Positions 1 through 8,306 of a stretch of 39,708 nucleotides of DNA are shown here, piece after piece (position 1 is the stretch's first letter; each line of letters opens with the position of its first letter). Where the stretch lies: contig JARGNG010000040.1 in NCBI GenBank assembly GCA_029213265.1, forward strand, positions 1 through 39,708, read 5' to 3'. The notes below the pieces were generated by a model. It ran no database searches and was not told the origin of the DNA. It worked only from the letters and a program-made list of their open reading frames with translations. Source of the stretch: Verrucomicrobiales bacterium. GTDB lineage: Bacteria > Verrucomicrobiota > Verrucomicrobiia > Verrucomicrobiales > DEV007. A program made the translations under genes and the position numbers.

Positions 1-141
1 CTTCATTTCCTGCTGCTGAAACGCCTCTTCCGGTTCCTCTTCTTTTTTCCCGAATACGCCGTCTAGAGTCTTGCATCCCGTCAGAGGCAGGAAAACTACG
101 AGGGCCGGGAAGAGGACTTGGATTTTGAGGGACGTTTGCAC
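1..141 (-). CDS. Lipoprotein, N-terminal part only
   Basis: Reading from a GTG at 141 toward the left edge gives 47 open codons, so the gene runs out of the window. The product begins with a short basic segment and a hydrophobic core and reaches the lipobox LTGC with Cys23, followed by an acidic, Glu-rich stretch (KKEEEPEE). This is a convincing type II signal peptide, so the mature protein should be lipid-anchored. No ATG lies upstream in frame and the lipobox is at normal distance from the GTG, which is why I take GTG as the start. It is divergent from the next gene, with 52 bp between the two starts. The rest of the protein, and hence its function, cannot be seen. Confidence 0.7.
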   Translation of the reverse strand, partial: MQTSLKIQVLFPALVVFLPLTGCKTLDGVFGKKEEEPEEAFQQQEMK

Positions 142-193
142 CTTGTAAGAATGACGGACGGGAGCGAAAATTGCAAGACGCCCTCGTATTCGA

Positions 194-622
194 ATGTCCG
201 ATACTTCCCACACTTCCCTTTTCGTTTACGGAACGCTCCTCGTGCCGAAAATCTGGAATGCGGTGACAGACTGTTCTGACCTGACTTCGAAGCCGGCCTC
301 TCTCGCAGGGCATCGAATTGCCAAAGTGAGAGGCGGCGATTTCCCGGTCATCACGCAAGACCCCTCCGCAAAGCGGCCCGTTCCCGGCAGAGTCATCTTT
401 TCTGTTCCCAAGACCGCCATCCAGAGGCTGGATGCCTACGAAGACGGGTTCTACGAGCGGGATCGAGTCTCCATTTTGTGCGAGAGACAAAAAATCGAGG
501 CGGAGGTATATCGGGTTCCTATCCCTCTCGTTCCCCGGCTTTTCTCCGACGATCCCTGGACCCTGGAATGGTTCGAGGCGAACGCGCTGGATGAGTATTG
601 GAACTACCATTTCGGAAGCTGA
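194..622 (+). CDS. Gamma-glutamylcyclotransferase (GGCT/AIG2-like) family protein
   Basis: The 142-residue product has the family hallmark near its N-terminus, FVYGTLL (residues 10-16), which forms the substrate-binding loop. It also has the segment LDAYEDGFYER (about residues 79-89), which carries the expected catalytic glutamate. Length is typical of this small beta-barrel family, whose members release 5-oxoproline from gamma-glutamyl compounds or act on related gamma-glutamylamines. No signal peptide is seen, so it should be cytoplasmic. It lies 64 bp upstream of a sulfatase gene on the same strand and may be co-transcribed with it, but no functional tie is obvious. The true substrate cannot be told from sequence. 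Confidence 0.85.
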   Translation: MSDTSHTSLFVYGTLLVPKIWNAVTDCSDLTSKPASLAGHRIAKVRGGDFPVITQDPSAKRPVPGRVIFSVPKTAIQRLDAYEDGFYERDRVSILCERQKIEAEVYRVPIPLVPRLFSDDPWTLEWFEANALDEYWNYHFGS

Positions 623-686
623 ACGATCCGCTTTTACGTGTTCAATTCCCGTTCGCAATACCTCTCCTTCTTTGGCATGGTGAGCC

Positions 687-2120
687 ATGTCGCGAAAGAT
701 CCTGCTTTTCACCCTGGGTATTGGCCTTTTCAGCGGAGCCCTCTCTGCTGAGAAACCGAATTTGATTTTCATCCTCGCCGACGATCTCGGATATGGAGAC
801 CTCGGTTGTTTCGGCCAGGAAAAGATCAAGACCCCCCGTCTTGACGCGATGGCGACCAAAGGGATGAAGTTCACTCAGTTCTATGCCGGATCGACGGTCT
901 GTGCTCCCTCCCGTTGTGTTCTCATGACCGGTCAGGATACCGGTCACTGCTGGGTCCGGGGAAACGGAGCCGCAGATGCACAAACCCTCCGTCCCGATGA
1001 TATCACAGTAGCTGAAAAGCTGAAGGAGGCCGGCTACAGCACCGCCCTGATGGGAAAATGGGGGCTCGGGGAACTGGGGAGCACCGGGCATCCAAATCGG
1101 CAGGGCTTTGATGAATTTTTCGGCTACTTGAACCAGCGCCATGCCCACAACTTCTATCCGGAATTTCTGATTCGGAACGAGGAAGTCGTCAAACTGCGCA
1201 ACATCAGTTCTCCGAAATGGGAATCCATGCGCATCGAATCCGGCAAGCCCGTCGATGGGGCCGGCTTTGCGACGCCGGAGGGAAAAATCGACTATTCTCA
1301 CGATCTCGTTGTCGACGAAACGACGCAGTGGGTGAGAAAGCAGGCGGAGTCCGACACCCCGTTCTTCCTCTACCTGGCCCTGACGATTCCCCACGCCAAC
1401 AACGAGGCGGGCCGGGGTCTCGGCGATGGCCAGGAGGTGCCCGACTACGGCATCTACGAACTCGAAGACTGGACCAACCCCGACAAGGGTCAGGCGGCGA
1501 TGATTACCCGGATGGATCGCGACATCGGAAAACTCGCCGATCAGCTGGAGTCTCTCGGGATCGCGGAGAATACGCTCATCTTCTTCACTTCCGACAATGG
1601 TCACCATAAGGAAGGCGGAAACGATCCCGAATTCTTTGATGCCAATGGCCCTCTACGCGGCATGAAGCGCGATCTCACCGAGGGTGGCATTCGAGTTCCC
1701 ACAATTGCCTACTGGCCGGGAACCGTCGCAGAGGGAGTGGAATCTCATCATATCGCCGGATTTACCGACTGGATGGCAACCGCCTGCGAACTGGCCGGAG
1801 TCAAGGCACCTGCAAACACGCAGTCGGTCAGCTTTGCTCCAACCCTTCTTGGAGAACTCGACGCACAGCAAGAGCATGAATACCTCTACTGGGAATTTTA
1901 TGAAAGAGCCGGTAAGCAGGCCCTTCGATTCGGCGATTGGAAAGCGATCCGCAAACCCATGCATACAGGGGAAATCGAACTCTACGATCTGGGAAAAGAC
2001 CTCGGTGAAGAGAACGATGTTTCGGCAGAAAATCCGGCTGTGATCGATAGAGCCAAAACGCTTTTCAAAAAGGCCCACGTATCAAATCCCAACTGGAAAA
2101 ACCGGCCGGCGAAGAAGTAA
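687..2120 (+). CDS. Secreted sulfatase (formylglycine-dependent arylsulfatase family)
   Basis: The 477-residue protein starts with a clear signal peptide ending near ALSA-E (residue 20/21). Metal-binding Asp32-Asp33 follow in [12 protein letters not shown]. The sulfatase signature C72-A-P-S-R76 supplies the cysteine that is converted to formylglycine, followed by the usual LMTG. Further active-site marks are Lys124 in MGKWGLGE, His236 in IPHAN and Asp303-Asn304 in TSDNGHH. It should hydrolyse sulfate esters in the periplasm or outside the cell and needs a formylglycine-generating enzyme encoded elsewhere. Such enzymes are abundant in Verrucomicrobiota that use sulfated polysaccharides. Its stop codon is only 3 bp from the stop of the convergent rhodanese gene. 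Substrate is unknown. Confidence 0.95.
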   Translation: MSRKILLFTLGIGLFSGALSAEKPNLIFILADDLGYGDLGCFGQEKIKTPRLDAMATKGMKFTQFYAGSTVCAPSRCVLMTGQDTGHCWVRGNGAADAQTLRPDDITVAEKLKEAGYSTALMGKWGLGELGSTGHPNRQGFDEFFGYLNQRHAHNFYPEFLIRNEEVVKLRNISSPKWESMRIESGKPVDGAGFATPEGKIDYSHDLVVDETTQWVRKQAESDTPFFLYLALTIPHANNEAGRGLGDGQEVPDYGIYELEDWTNPDKGQAAMITRMDRDIGKLADQLESLGIAENTLIFFTSDNGHHKEGGNDPEFFDANGPLRGMKRDLTEGGIRVPTIAYWPGTVAEGVESHHIAGFTDWMATACELAGVKAPANTQSVSFAPTLLGELDAQQEHEYLYWEFYERAGKQALRFGDWKAIRKPMHTGEIELYDLGKDLGEENDVSAENPAVIDRAKTLFKKAHVSNPNWKNRPAKK

Positions 2121-2123
2121 GAG

Positions 2124-2591
2124 CTACGGTGCCGGCGCACCAGGCTCCCCCAAGGGAATGTCGCGCCAGTTGCCTTTGAGAATATACACCGGATCCAGTC
2201 CGATCAGGTCCCGGAGCTGCTGCGCTACGTAGGTGCTCTTGCCACACTCCGCGGTGTCACAATACACCACGACCGGATTGCCCATGGCATCCTGAAGACG
2301 ATCCATGTGCTGAAACATGAGGTCCCCCCATTCCGCAGCATTGAGCAGGATGGCGTTGGGCAGATGCCCTTCTTCAAATTTCTTCTTCGAACGGGCGTCC
2401 ACCCAGAGCACGTCTCCCTCCCCTGACAGAGCGGCCGCTTTCTCCGGCAAAATTTGCCAGCGCAACTCTTCGGGACTCGACACCCGATACCAGGCAGGTC
2501 GCTTGGGGTGAAGGAAAGCGGAGAGGACCGCGGCAAAAACTGCCAGAGTTCCAATCGCAATCACCTGCCCCGCTGTCGAGTTCAGTTTCAT
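2124..2591 (-). CDS. Membrane-anchored periplasmic rhodanese-domain protein
   Basis: The product is 155 residues from an ATG that overlaps the upstream TGA as ATGA, which points to translational coupling; an in-frame upstream extension would lie inside the preceding gene. One transmembrane helix (about residues 8-27) is followed by a rhodanese domain: VLWVDAR (61-67), the EGHLPNA motif (74-80) and the active loop VVYCDTAECGKST with Cys111 as the likely persulfide cysteine and a second Cys116. The topology places the domain in the periplasm. It is the last gene of the oxidase-assembly block, after ctaA, ctaB, SCO and the CtaM-DUF1573 fusion, so a redox or metal-site role in oxidase assembly is plausible, though this is inference. 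Confidence 0.85.
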   Translation of the reverse strand: MKLNSTAGQVIAIGTLAVFAAVLSAFLHPKRPAWYRVSSPEELRWQILPEKAAALSGEGDVLWVDARSKKKFEEGHLPNAILLNAAEWGDLMFQHMDRLQDAMGNPVVVYCDTAECGKSTYVAQQLRDLIGLDPVYILKGNWRDIPLGEPGAPAP

Positions 2592-3709
2592 TGGATCGCA
2601 AAATAAACGAGGGGACGGGCGTATTGCTCGATTTCGCAATCCGTTTCGATCCTCGCGATACCCAAAAGACTGTTTTCAGTCGATTCCGGAGTCAGCTTGA
2701 TATCATAGGCGCGCCCCTCCTCCACTACGATGAGCTCGCACTGCATTTCCTTTCGTTTACTCTCGACGCTCAGGATCCGGATCGGCTTGTCCCGAAGAAC
2801 CCGAAATTCGACTACTTTGGCCCCGGCCTTTTCCCCGACTTCCCAGTTGGTCATGGGATTGTCGATTTTGTAGATCTCTTTCGTTTCAATGCGGGTCGTA
2901 AGAAGCACGGGGCGCTCCCGCTGCTCTGTCACCACAGTGATGTTTCTCTCCGACTTTCCGTGAAGTTTTTCCGTATCAAATACACCCAGAACGGTGGCCG
3001 TCTCGCCCGGGGGAATCGGGTTGGCATCAATGGTCACCGAGAGACATTCGCAGGTGCTGGAGAGCTTCGTAATTTCGACAGGATTCTCCCCTTTGTTCCT
3101 GACCGTGAATGTGGATTCAACAATTTTCTGACCGGCTTCCGCCTCGATCGCCTGAAAAATCGGTTTGAAGACCAGGTCTCCCACCGTATCGACCGGCTTG
3201 ATGATTCGGACACCGGGCTTGATCTCTTTTGCTGACACCGTCGAGGCAGCGGAGGAATTCGCAGCTTCCGGGGACGGGGGAAACCAGTGGTAAATAAAGA
3301 AATAAATCACCACCCCGGTCACCGAGACGAAGAGCCAGGAAGGAAAGGTAAATCGGGCGAGCTTCTTGTGTGTTTCAAAACGACCGCGCAGTGCCGCAAT
3401 GACGAGAAGAATGATCAGCGGAACATTCACCACCGCCAGAATGATGTGGGGAACCAGGATCGCGAGATAGACTTTCCTCGCGGTGGGATATTCTTCCGGA
3501 AATGTCGTGTGCCCGACTCCGTAGTGATAGAAGAGATAACAGACGAGAAAAACAGCCGAACTCACGAGGGCACCCAGCATGACCCGCTTGTGAGCCTCTT
3601 TTCTCCCCGATTTGATGAGAAGAACCCCGGTCACCAACAGGACGGTACTGAGCGCGTTGAGCGTCGCGTTGATCGGAGGGAAGACAGAATAATCAATTGC
3701 CGCTATCAT
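2588..3709 (-). CDS. CtaM-like (DUF420) membrane protein fused to a periplasmic DUF1573 domain
   Basis: The 373-residue protein has two parts. Residues 1-145 hold four predicted transmembrane helices and the DUF420/YozB pattern with conserved histidines at 40, 62, 88 and 114; this family includes CtaM, an assembly factor for haem-copper oxidases in Firmicutes. Residues about 190-300 are a DUF1573-type immunoglobulin-like domain (TFTVRNKGENPVEI, then STCECLSV with Cys220 and Cys222), followed by a further beta-rich tail to the end. DUF420 proteins are usually about 130-190 residues and stand alone, so the added domain is unusual. The gene overlaps the end of the SCO gene by 17 bp and the rhodanese gene by 4 bp, so the three are probably translated together. 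Confidence 0.85.
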   Translation of the reverse strand: MIAAIDYSVFPPINATLNALSTVLLVTGVLLIKSGRKEAHKRVMLGALVSSAVFLVCYLFYHYGVGHTTFPEEYPTARKVYLAILVPHIILAVVNVPLIILLVIAALRGRFETHKKLARFTFPSWLFVSVTGVVIYFFIYHWFPPSPEAANSSAASTVSAKEIKPGVRIIKPVDTVGDLVFKPIFQAIEAEAGQKIVESTFTVRNKGENPVEITKLSSTCECLSVTIDANPIPPGETATVLGVFDTEKLHGKSERNITVVTEQRERPVLLTTRIETKEIYKIDNPMTNWEVGEKAGAKVVEFRVLRDKPIRILSVESKRKEMQCELIVVEEGRAYDIKLTPESTENSLLGIARIETDCEIEQYARPLVYFAIQ

Positions 3710-4442
3710 CGGGAATCTGTTGGGAAGGAAATATCGGAGGAAAGTCAGAGAGCTTCAATTCCGGATTCAATACCATCTTGAGATCACGTTTGAGCCGTTT
3801 CACTTCGATATCGCCGCGCTGCAAGTTCAGGACATCGTAGTAACCTCGAATGTTCGCCTCTCCATCAACAATCGCGAGTCTCTGGTCATGAGCAAATTCG
3901 CCCTGGGAAGCAATGACGGCGGGATCGGTCTGCTTTTCCGTCGCATAGAATTTGAATTCCGAGATCATGTATTTGGCGATCTCTTCAGGATCACCTGTCA
4001 AAAACCACCAGTCCAGCGAATCGATGCCGTTTTTCTTCACCCAGGCGTCCATCTTTTCCGGGGTGTCTCCCGCTGGATTCACGCTGATCGAGATCAGTCG
4101 AAAGGAAGGAACATTTCCGAACGTATCCTCCAGTTCTTTCATCACGGAAGCAAGACCGAGACACCCGGCGGGACAGTCGGTATATTGATACCCGGCCACA
4201 AACACGTGGTCACGCATTTCGCTCAGAGAGACTTTACGACCATCACGATTGATCAAGTCGATATCGGTCTCGAGACGGGCGACATGAGGCGGACGCCAGT
4301 TCTGCTGCTCGTATTCCGTGCGGATCAGGTAGGCCCGAGTCACAAAAATCGACCCGAATGCAATCACGCAACAAACGCCGATAATGGATCCCCACCAGGC
4401 GATGAGTTTGCTGCGGGGAATTTCTGGAGGTTGTTCTTCCAT
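3693..4442 (-). CDS. SCO1/SenC family copper chaperone for cytochrome oxidase
   Basis: The product has 249 residues from the ATG at 4442; a TTG at 4475, directly after the ctaB stop, is an alternative that adds an unlikely leader. A single N-terminal helix (about residues 14-38) anchors a thioredoxin-like domain. The copper site is complete: Cys90-P-A-G-Cys94 in YTDCPAGC and His185 in FAHDQRLAIVD. SCO proteins deliver copper to, or reduce, the CuA centre of oxidase subunit II, which fits its place behind ctaA and ctaB in an oxidase locus. It overlaps the next gene by 17 bp. The C-terminal tail beyond about residue 225 is longer than in many relatives and rich in Pro and Ser. Confidence 0.92.
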   Translation of the reverse strand: MEEQPPEIPRSKLIAWWGSIIGVCCVIAFGSIFVTRAYLIRTEYEQQNWRPPHVARLETDIDLINRDGRKVSLSEMRDHVFVAGYQYTDCPAGCLGLASVMKELEDTFGNVPSFRLISISVNPAGDTPEKMDAWVKKNGIDSLDWWFLTGDPEEIAKYMISEFKFYATEKQTDPAVIASQGEFAHDQRLAIVDGEANIRGYYDVLNLQRGDIEVKRLKRDLKMVLNPELKLSDFPPIFPSQQIPDDSGN

Positions 4443-4475
4443 GGAGTTACAGAGGATTACGTTTTCCCCGATCAA

Positions 4476-5393
4476 TCAGGTCCAGGCAAGATAGGACGCG
4501 ACCATCATAAGGGGGAGATAAAGAAGCGTGTAGAAAAAGAGTTTTCGTGCATCGGCTCGCTCTCCACTTTTCAGGAATTTCAGGGAAAACAGCAAAAGAA
4601 TCAATCCGAGCAAGCCGCAGGGAACGGCACCCCAGGGGGCCAGCAAAGAAGTCGCCAAAGGAAAGCCCACCCCGAACAGAAAGGTGAGTACGGCAAAAAA
4701 GGTGGCAATCTTCGCGGTGTGTCGGCCTGACTCATCTTCGTTCGACCACATCACAAATCCACCTCGCTTGTATTCCTCGCGATACATCCAGTTGATCGCG
4801 GCAAAATGCGGCATTTGCCAGAGAAAGAGCAAAGCGAAAAGAAAGATCGCACCCAGCCCATACCAGGACTGCGCACCTGCGGTCCATCCGATCAAAGGAG
4901 GGAGCGCACCGGAAACCGCACCGACAATGGTGTTCGACGTCGAGACCCGCTTCAGTGGAGTGTAAATAAAAAGATAGGTGAGAAGCGTCGCCGCAGCCAT
5001 CGCTGCCGCGACAATATTGACCTTTACCCCGAGATGAATCAGGCCAAAAGCGCAGAGCAACCATCCCAGAACAAAGGCGAAGGGTTTGGGCATGCGATTC
5101 GCGGGCAAAGGCCGGTCCGAGGTTCGTCGCATCTTCGCATCCGCATCCACTTCCATAAGCTGGTTAAACACGGCGGAACCAAATGCAGCGAGAGTCGTCC
5201 CGAAAATCATGTGGAGAAACGTCGGCCACGAAAAAGATCCGTCTGATTTCGTAGCGACGAGATAGCCGAAAACAGCCGTCAGCACGACGAGGATGCTGAG
5301 ACGGGCTTTCGTCACAGTTACTAAGTCGTCCTGTAAGCGTTTCCAAAAGCTCACCGGCGACTTGCTTGACTGCGATTCTACTTCGTTTCCCAT
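4476..5393 (-). CDS. ctaB: Protohaem IX farnesyltransferase (haem O synthase)
   Basis: From the ATG at 5393 the protein has 305 residues. It is a polytopic UbiA-family prenyltransferase with the first aspartate-rich motif intact, NQLMEVDADAKMRRTSDRPL (Asn77, Asp83, Asp85, Arg89-Arg90, Asp93-Arg94), and the second region with YREEYKRGGF and DESGRHTA. It converts haem B to haem O for the haem A of the oxidase in the same cluster. An upstream in-frame extension to 5465 would overlap ctaA by 44 bp. I prefer 5393, although its AGGAG lies right against the ATG, which is too close for a normal ribosome site, so the exact start is uncertain. The SCO gene follows after 33 bp. Confidence 0.93.
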   Translation of the reverse strand: MGNEVESQSSKSPVSFWKRLQDDLVTVTKARLSILVVLTAVFGYLVATKSDGSFSWPTFLHMIFGTTLAAFGSAVFNQLMEVDADAKMRRTSDRPLPANRMPKPFAFVLGWLLCAFGLIHLGVKVNIVAAAMAAATLLTYLFIYTPLKRVSTSNTIVGAVSGALPPLIGWTAGAQSWYGLGAIFLFALLFLWQMPHFAAINWMYREEYKRGGFVMWSNEDESGRHTAKIATFFAVLTFLFGVGFPLATSLLAPWGAVPCGLLGLILLLFSLKFLKSGERADARKLFFYTLLYLPLMMVASYLAWT

Positions 5394-5421
5394 CTCCTGA
5401 TTCAGAAGTCCGACTGTATAC

Positions 5422-6552
5422 TCAGCTTCCCGAATTCGCCAGCGAACCATGAGATGGTATGCCACGCCACGCTTTCACGGAAAACACGAAGGAAAGTGCC
5501 AAAATTGCCAAACCATTGAGAACGTGAACATTGGTCACCCAGAAACTTTTTCCCGTTCCTATGACCGTCAATCCAAGTGCTATCTGCGCGAGAATCAGAC
5601 CGACAATCCATCCTACTGCCCGCATCGCTCGTCCGTCGGAGCGCTGCCGCCCGCCCGCAAGCCATATCAGTAGACCGATGGCGAACAGCAAAACACACAC
5701 CGCTGTGAATTTGTGAAGGAAAAGAACGATGACAATGGGATTTGTAAAATCGGGAATCCATTGTCCCTGCGTTGTTAAGAGGTCTGTATCGACGAGGCCG
5801 CTGCGATGGAAATGCCGCATCGTGGCCCCGAATATGAGTTGCAGGGCCACGAGAAAAACGAGTAATCCTCCCGCCTTCTTCGTCCAGCGGAGGCGCGCCT
5901 CCAAATCAGCATATCCCAGTTCATTCCACGATGCACCCGAAACGAGAGCTATAAGAATCAGAACACAAAAGAACATCTGAGCAAAGCACCCGTGAAAGAC
6001 TGCGAACCCATCAGAAATTTCAGTCACCCGCAACCCACCCAATATCGCCTGGGTCGTCACCATGAGAAGTGCCAGCGCTGACAGTTTCTGGATCAGATTC
6101 CATCCACGTCTTCTCCAACTCCAGATCAACCACGCGATAGGAACCGCGGCGAGTCCAAGAGCGATCCACAGCAATGTCTGCTTTCTCGATGCATCCATCC
6201 GCTCAGCACCTGCCGCGATGAACATCCCCAGGGAAAATGCGAGCCAGAGCACAAGAGCAAAGACCTCCAGAGCCCGGCTTCCCGACCGCACGTAGGACCA
6301 GGAAAACAAAATCAAAACGAGAATACCCACCAGTTTTGCGAGGAGGCGATGGCTATGCTCCAGAAAAGGAATCATGTTATTCAACCATCCCGGTGGATTT
6401 ATCGTCCCCATACTGAGAGGCCAGTCGGCGAAGATCATTCCTGCCTGCTTGGTCGTTGTCGCAGCTCCCCACCAGATCAGCAAGAGCCCTACGAAGACAA
6501 TCAGCTTCGCGAAAAAGGAAAAAGAGCGACCGGGATGATCAGGGGTATTCAT
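5422..6552 (-). CDS. ctaA: Haem A synthase (COX15/CtaA family)
   Basis: The ATG at 6552 gives 376 residues and about eight transmembrane helices. The four conserved histidine sites of the family are present: EHSHR (Glu65, His66, His68), HGCFAQ, FLHKFTA and VHVLNG. The enzyme oxidises the C8 methyl group of haem O to the formyl group of haem A. The length matches the eukaryote/alphaproteobacteria-like COX15 type more than the shorter Bacillus CtaA. A longer reading frame extends to 6639 but would start inside a terminator-like hairpin, so I reject it. It lies 109 bp after subunit II, the widest gap in the respiratory run, with that hairpin in between, so ctaA-ctaB and the genes after them may form a semi-separate unit. 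Confidence 0.92.
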   Translation of the reverse strand: MNTPDHPGRSFSFFAKLIVFVGLLLIWWGAATTTKQAGMIFADWPLSMGTINPPGWLNNMIPFLEHSHRLLAKLVGILVLILFSWSYVRSGSRALEVFALVLWLAFSLGMFIAAGAERMDASRKQTLLWIALGLAAVPIAWLIWSWRRRGWNLIQKLSALALLMVTTQAILGGLRVTEISDGFAVFHGCFAQMFFCVLILIALVSGASWNELGYADLEARLRWTKKAGGLLVFLVALQLIFGATMRHFHRSGLVDTDLLTTQGQWIPDFTNPIVIVLFLHKFTAVCVLLFAIGLLIWLAGGRQRSDGRAMRAVGWIVGLILAQIALGLTVIGTGKSFWVTNVHVLNGLAILALSFVFSVKAWRGIPSHGSLANSGS

Positions 6553-6600
6553 GCTACTGATAAATACGCCAAAAGAGGGAAGGAGGAAATGGAAGCGGAT

Positions 6601-6635
6601 ACAAAAATGGCGGATCGCCATCGACGTCCGCCATT
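6601..6635 (-). terminator. Intrinsic terminator or attenuator between oxidase subunit II and ctaA
   Basis: Perfect 9-bp arms AATGGCGGA (6606-6614) and TCCGCCATT (6627-6635) enclose a 12-nt loop. On the minus strand the right arm runs into a short T tract (five Ts, then G). It begins 26 nt beyond the subunit II stop codon. The shape is that of a factor-independent terminator with a rather short U tract, so partial read-through into ctaA is possible. Confidence 0.7.
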
Positions 6636-6661
6636 CCACAAATCAGTCTTTCCACTTTCGA

Positions 6662-7429
6662 TTACTGCTCTTTGGGTAGAAGCGGGTTCTGCGAAGCATT
6701 CCACTCGTCAAATTCCTCGGAACTGACGGCATTCACGTAGGCTACCATCTGTGCATGCCCTGCTCCGCAAAGCTGAGCACAAACGATATTCCACTCCCCT
6801 TCCTTCTCAGGAACAAACCAGAGCGGAATCTCTGAGCCGGGAATCGCATCCTGCTGTGAGAACATGGGAACAATGGCGAGACCGTGGATGACATCTTTCG
6901 AAGTCACTTGGATCACGACTGGGCGTCCCACCGGGATGACCAGCTCATTCGTGGAGATAAAATCATCAATCGAGTTCGGATCTTCTTTGACAAGACCGAC
7001 CGGATTGGCCCCACTGATTCGCTCGTGGGAAGTCATGCCGACCATGTTGTCTTTACCCGCGTAGTGGAAGGTCCAGCGATACTGCTCGCCGACGGCTCTG
7101 AGGTTCACAACCTCTTCACCGGTCGGCCGTTCATTCTTATCGGAGCGCTTCGCCCACAGGGGAAAGGCGAAGCCCAGAAGGAGAACAACCTCAACGATCA
7201 CCACGCCAACCTCGATGTGGGTCGAGAAGTGCGAGGTAATCCCGCTGTAGCTCGCTTTGGGGTTATTCTTTTCCCGAAACTTAAAGAGAATCACAATCAG
7301 GAAAGCGGTCCAGCCGACGAAAAGGATCGCCATGAACCAGTGAATGAGGGCGAGCATGTGATTACCGACATGCCCGTGGCGGGATGCAATTTCATGCATT
7401 CCGGTAACTTCATTGATCCATTCTATCAT
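6662..7429 (-). CDS. coxB: Cytochrome c oxidase subunit II with CuA site
   Basis: The 255-residue protein has two N-terminal transmembrane helices (about 24-48 and 70-93) and a periplasmic cupredoxin domain. The CuA ligands are His182, Cys217, Cys221, His225 and Met228 in DVIHGL and CAQLCGAGHAQM; the usual Glu between the cysteines is Gln219. The aromatic electron-entry strand reads EQYRWTFHYAG (115-125). It ends soon after the CuA domain, so it lacks the fused cytochrome c domain found in classical caa3 enzymes; separate cytochromes in this locus could fill that role. It is also out of place: in most bacteria subunit II precedes subunit I, but here it follows I, III and IV. Confidence 0.95.
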   Translation of the reverse strand: MIEWINEVTGMHEIASRHGHVGNHMLALIHWFMAILFVGWTAFLIVILFKFREKNNPKASYSGITSHFSTHIEVGVVIVEVVLLLGFAFPLWAKRSDKNERPTGEEVVNLRAVGEQYRWTFHYAGKDNMVGMTSHERISGANPVGLVKEDPNSIDDFISTNELVIPVGRPVVIQVTSKDVIHGLAIVPMFSQQDAIPGSEIPLWFVPEKEGEWNIVCAQLCGAGHAQMVAYVNAVSSEEFDEWNASQNPLLPKEQ

Positions 7430-7462
7430 AATAAAAATTAAGTTGCGCTTCTGAGAGCTAAA

Positions 7463-7660
7463 TCAGTTGGAGGAATCAAGGCCGTCCTCCATGGCCGTTC
7501 TGCGCGCTCGCTTGGCGAGATAAACAATGAAGCTGAGGAAGCTCATGAGAACGAGGCAAAGAACGACGAGAAGGAAAGCAATCGCCGAGTTGGCAGCCAT
7601 TGCGGTCTTTCCCTCAGCACCACTCATGCACAAGGGGCAGGCAAGTATCGAATTCATCAT
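7463..7660 (-). CDS. Small membrane protein with N-terminal CPLC motif
   Basis: This 65-residue product has CPLCMSG at residues 8-14, then one hydrophobic helix (about residues 25-50) and a basic C-terminal tail (KRARR), which suggests N-out, C-in topology with the CPxC cysteine pair on the periplasmic side. It sits 33 bp upstream of subunit II and 30 bp downstream of another tiny membrane protein in a tightly packed run, which supports it being a real gene. I do not recognise a family. The CxxC-type pair close to the membrane beside a CuA subunit makes a metal- or thiol-related accessory role thinkable, but that is inference. Confidence 0.65.
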   Translation of the reverse strand: MMNSILACPLCMSGAEGKTAMAANSAIAFLLVVLCLVLMSFLSFIVYLAKRARRTAMEDGLDSSN

Positions 7661-7690
7661 TGCAGTGTTCCTTTGGGTTTCACGATTACG

Positions 7691-7888
7691 TTAGACGATT
7701 ACGTCCTTGGCTTTCTTCAGGAAACGAATCCCGTAGACGAAAAGGGTGATTCCTCCCACCAGACTCAACCACCCCATCAACTGAAACATTCCCGGAAGCC
7801 CCGGCGCGAAAAGGCACCATGCTGCAAAGCCCAGCGAAAAGAGAGTGCAGAAGCCGATAAAACCGATGTGGAAAAATTTCAGGGACAT
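7691..7888 (-). CDS. Small two-helix membrane protein of the oxidase cluster
   Basis: A 65-residue product made almost entirely of two hydrophobic helices (about 5-28 and 34-55) ending in a basic tail (RFLKKAKD). It begins 13 bp after the subunit IV gene and ends 30 bp before the CPLC-motif protein, in the middle of the oxidase operon, which supports it being a real gene. I do not recognise the family. Small accessory subunits are common in haem-copper oxidases, so it may be a structural subunit. Confidence 0.65.
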   Translation of the reverse strand: MSLKFFHIGFIGFCTLFSLGFAAWCLFAPGLPGMFQLMGWLSLVGGITLFVYGIRFLKKAKDVIV

Positions 7889-7901
7889 ATTCGAATCAGG
7901 G

Positions 7902-8270
7902 CTAGAGTTTTTCGATCAACTTCCCGTTGGTCGATTCATACGTATCATATTGCTCCAGAATCGGATCCGAAGCGGTAAACAGAGTCAGGACCATCAATGA
8001 AAGGAAGAAGAGCACTGTAAAAACGAGAGTCTTGTAAACGAGGCTTTTTTCATGATTCAGGTGCATGAAAATCAGGGCCACCAGAGAAGCCTTGAAGGTG
8101 GCTACCGCCAAACCGATTACGTAGTCACCGGGAGTTGGACCCGGAGGGCCCACGTCAAAGGGCGCCCAGAGGCCCAGCGCGAGCGTCAAACCCGTGCAAA
8201 AGAAGAGCGCGATTCCTACCATCAGGTAGCTTTTCTTGACCTTAGCCCAGTCTTGAGTGTGTTCTGCCAT
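7902..8270 (-). CDS. Cytochrome c oxidase subunit IV, prokaryotic type
   Basis: The 122-residue protein has three predicted helices (about 15-36, 47-70 and 79-101) and the family signature ATFKASLVALIFMHL (about 56-70) with the following KSLVYKT, typical of the small subunit IV of caa3- and bo3-type oxidases. Subunit IV has no cofactors and stabilises the core complex. The gene lies 36 bp downstream of subunit III, in the expected order III-IV. A polar tail of about 20 residues follows the last helix. Confidence 0.9.
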   Translation of the reverse strand: MAEHTQDWAKVKKSYLMVGIALFFCTGLTLALGLWAPFDVGPPGPTPGDYVIGLAVATFKASLVALIFMHLNHEKSLVYKTLVFTVLFFLSLMVLTLFTASDPILEQYDTYESTNGKLIEKL

Positions 8271-8306
8271 TACGTGAGAGAATAAAGTTTAAAGGTGGTC
8301 ACCCCG

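Noticed and set aside
642..1607. Long open frame of 321 codons antisense to the sulfatase
   Set aside because: It mirrors a clear sulfatase gene with all active-site motifs, has no recognisable domain and no sensible neighbours on its strand.
3720..4730. 336-codon frame on the plus strand across the SCO and ctaB genes
   Set aside because: It spans two well-supported genes on the other strand and shows no domain.
5394..5465. Longer N-terminus of ctaB
   Set aside because: It overlaps the ctaA 3' end and adds residues not expected before the first helix, although the ribosome site does not settle the matter.
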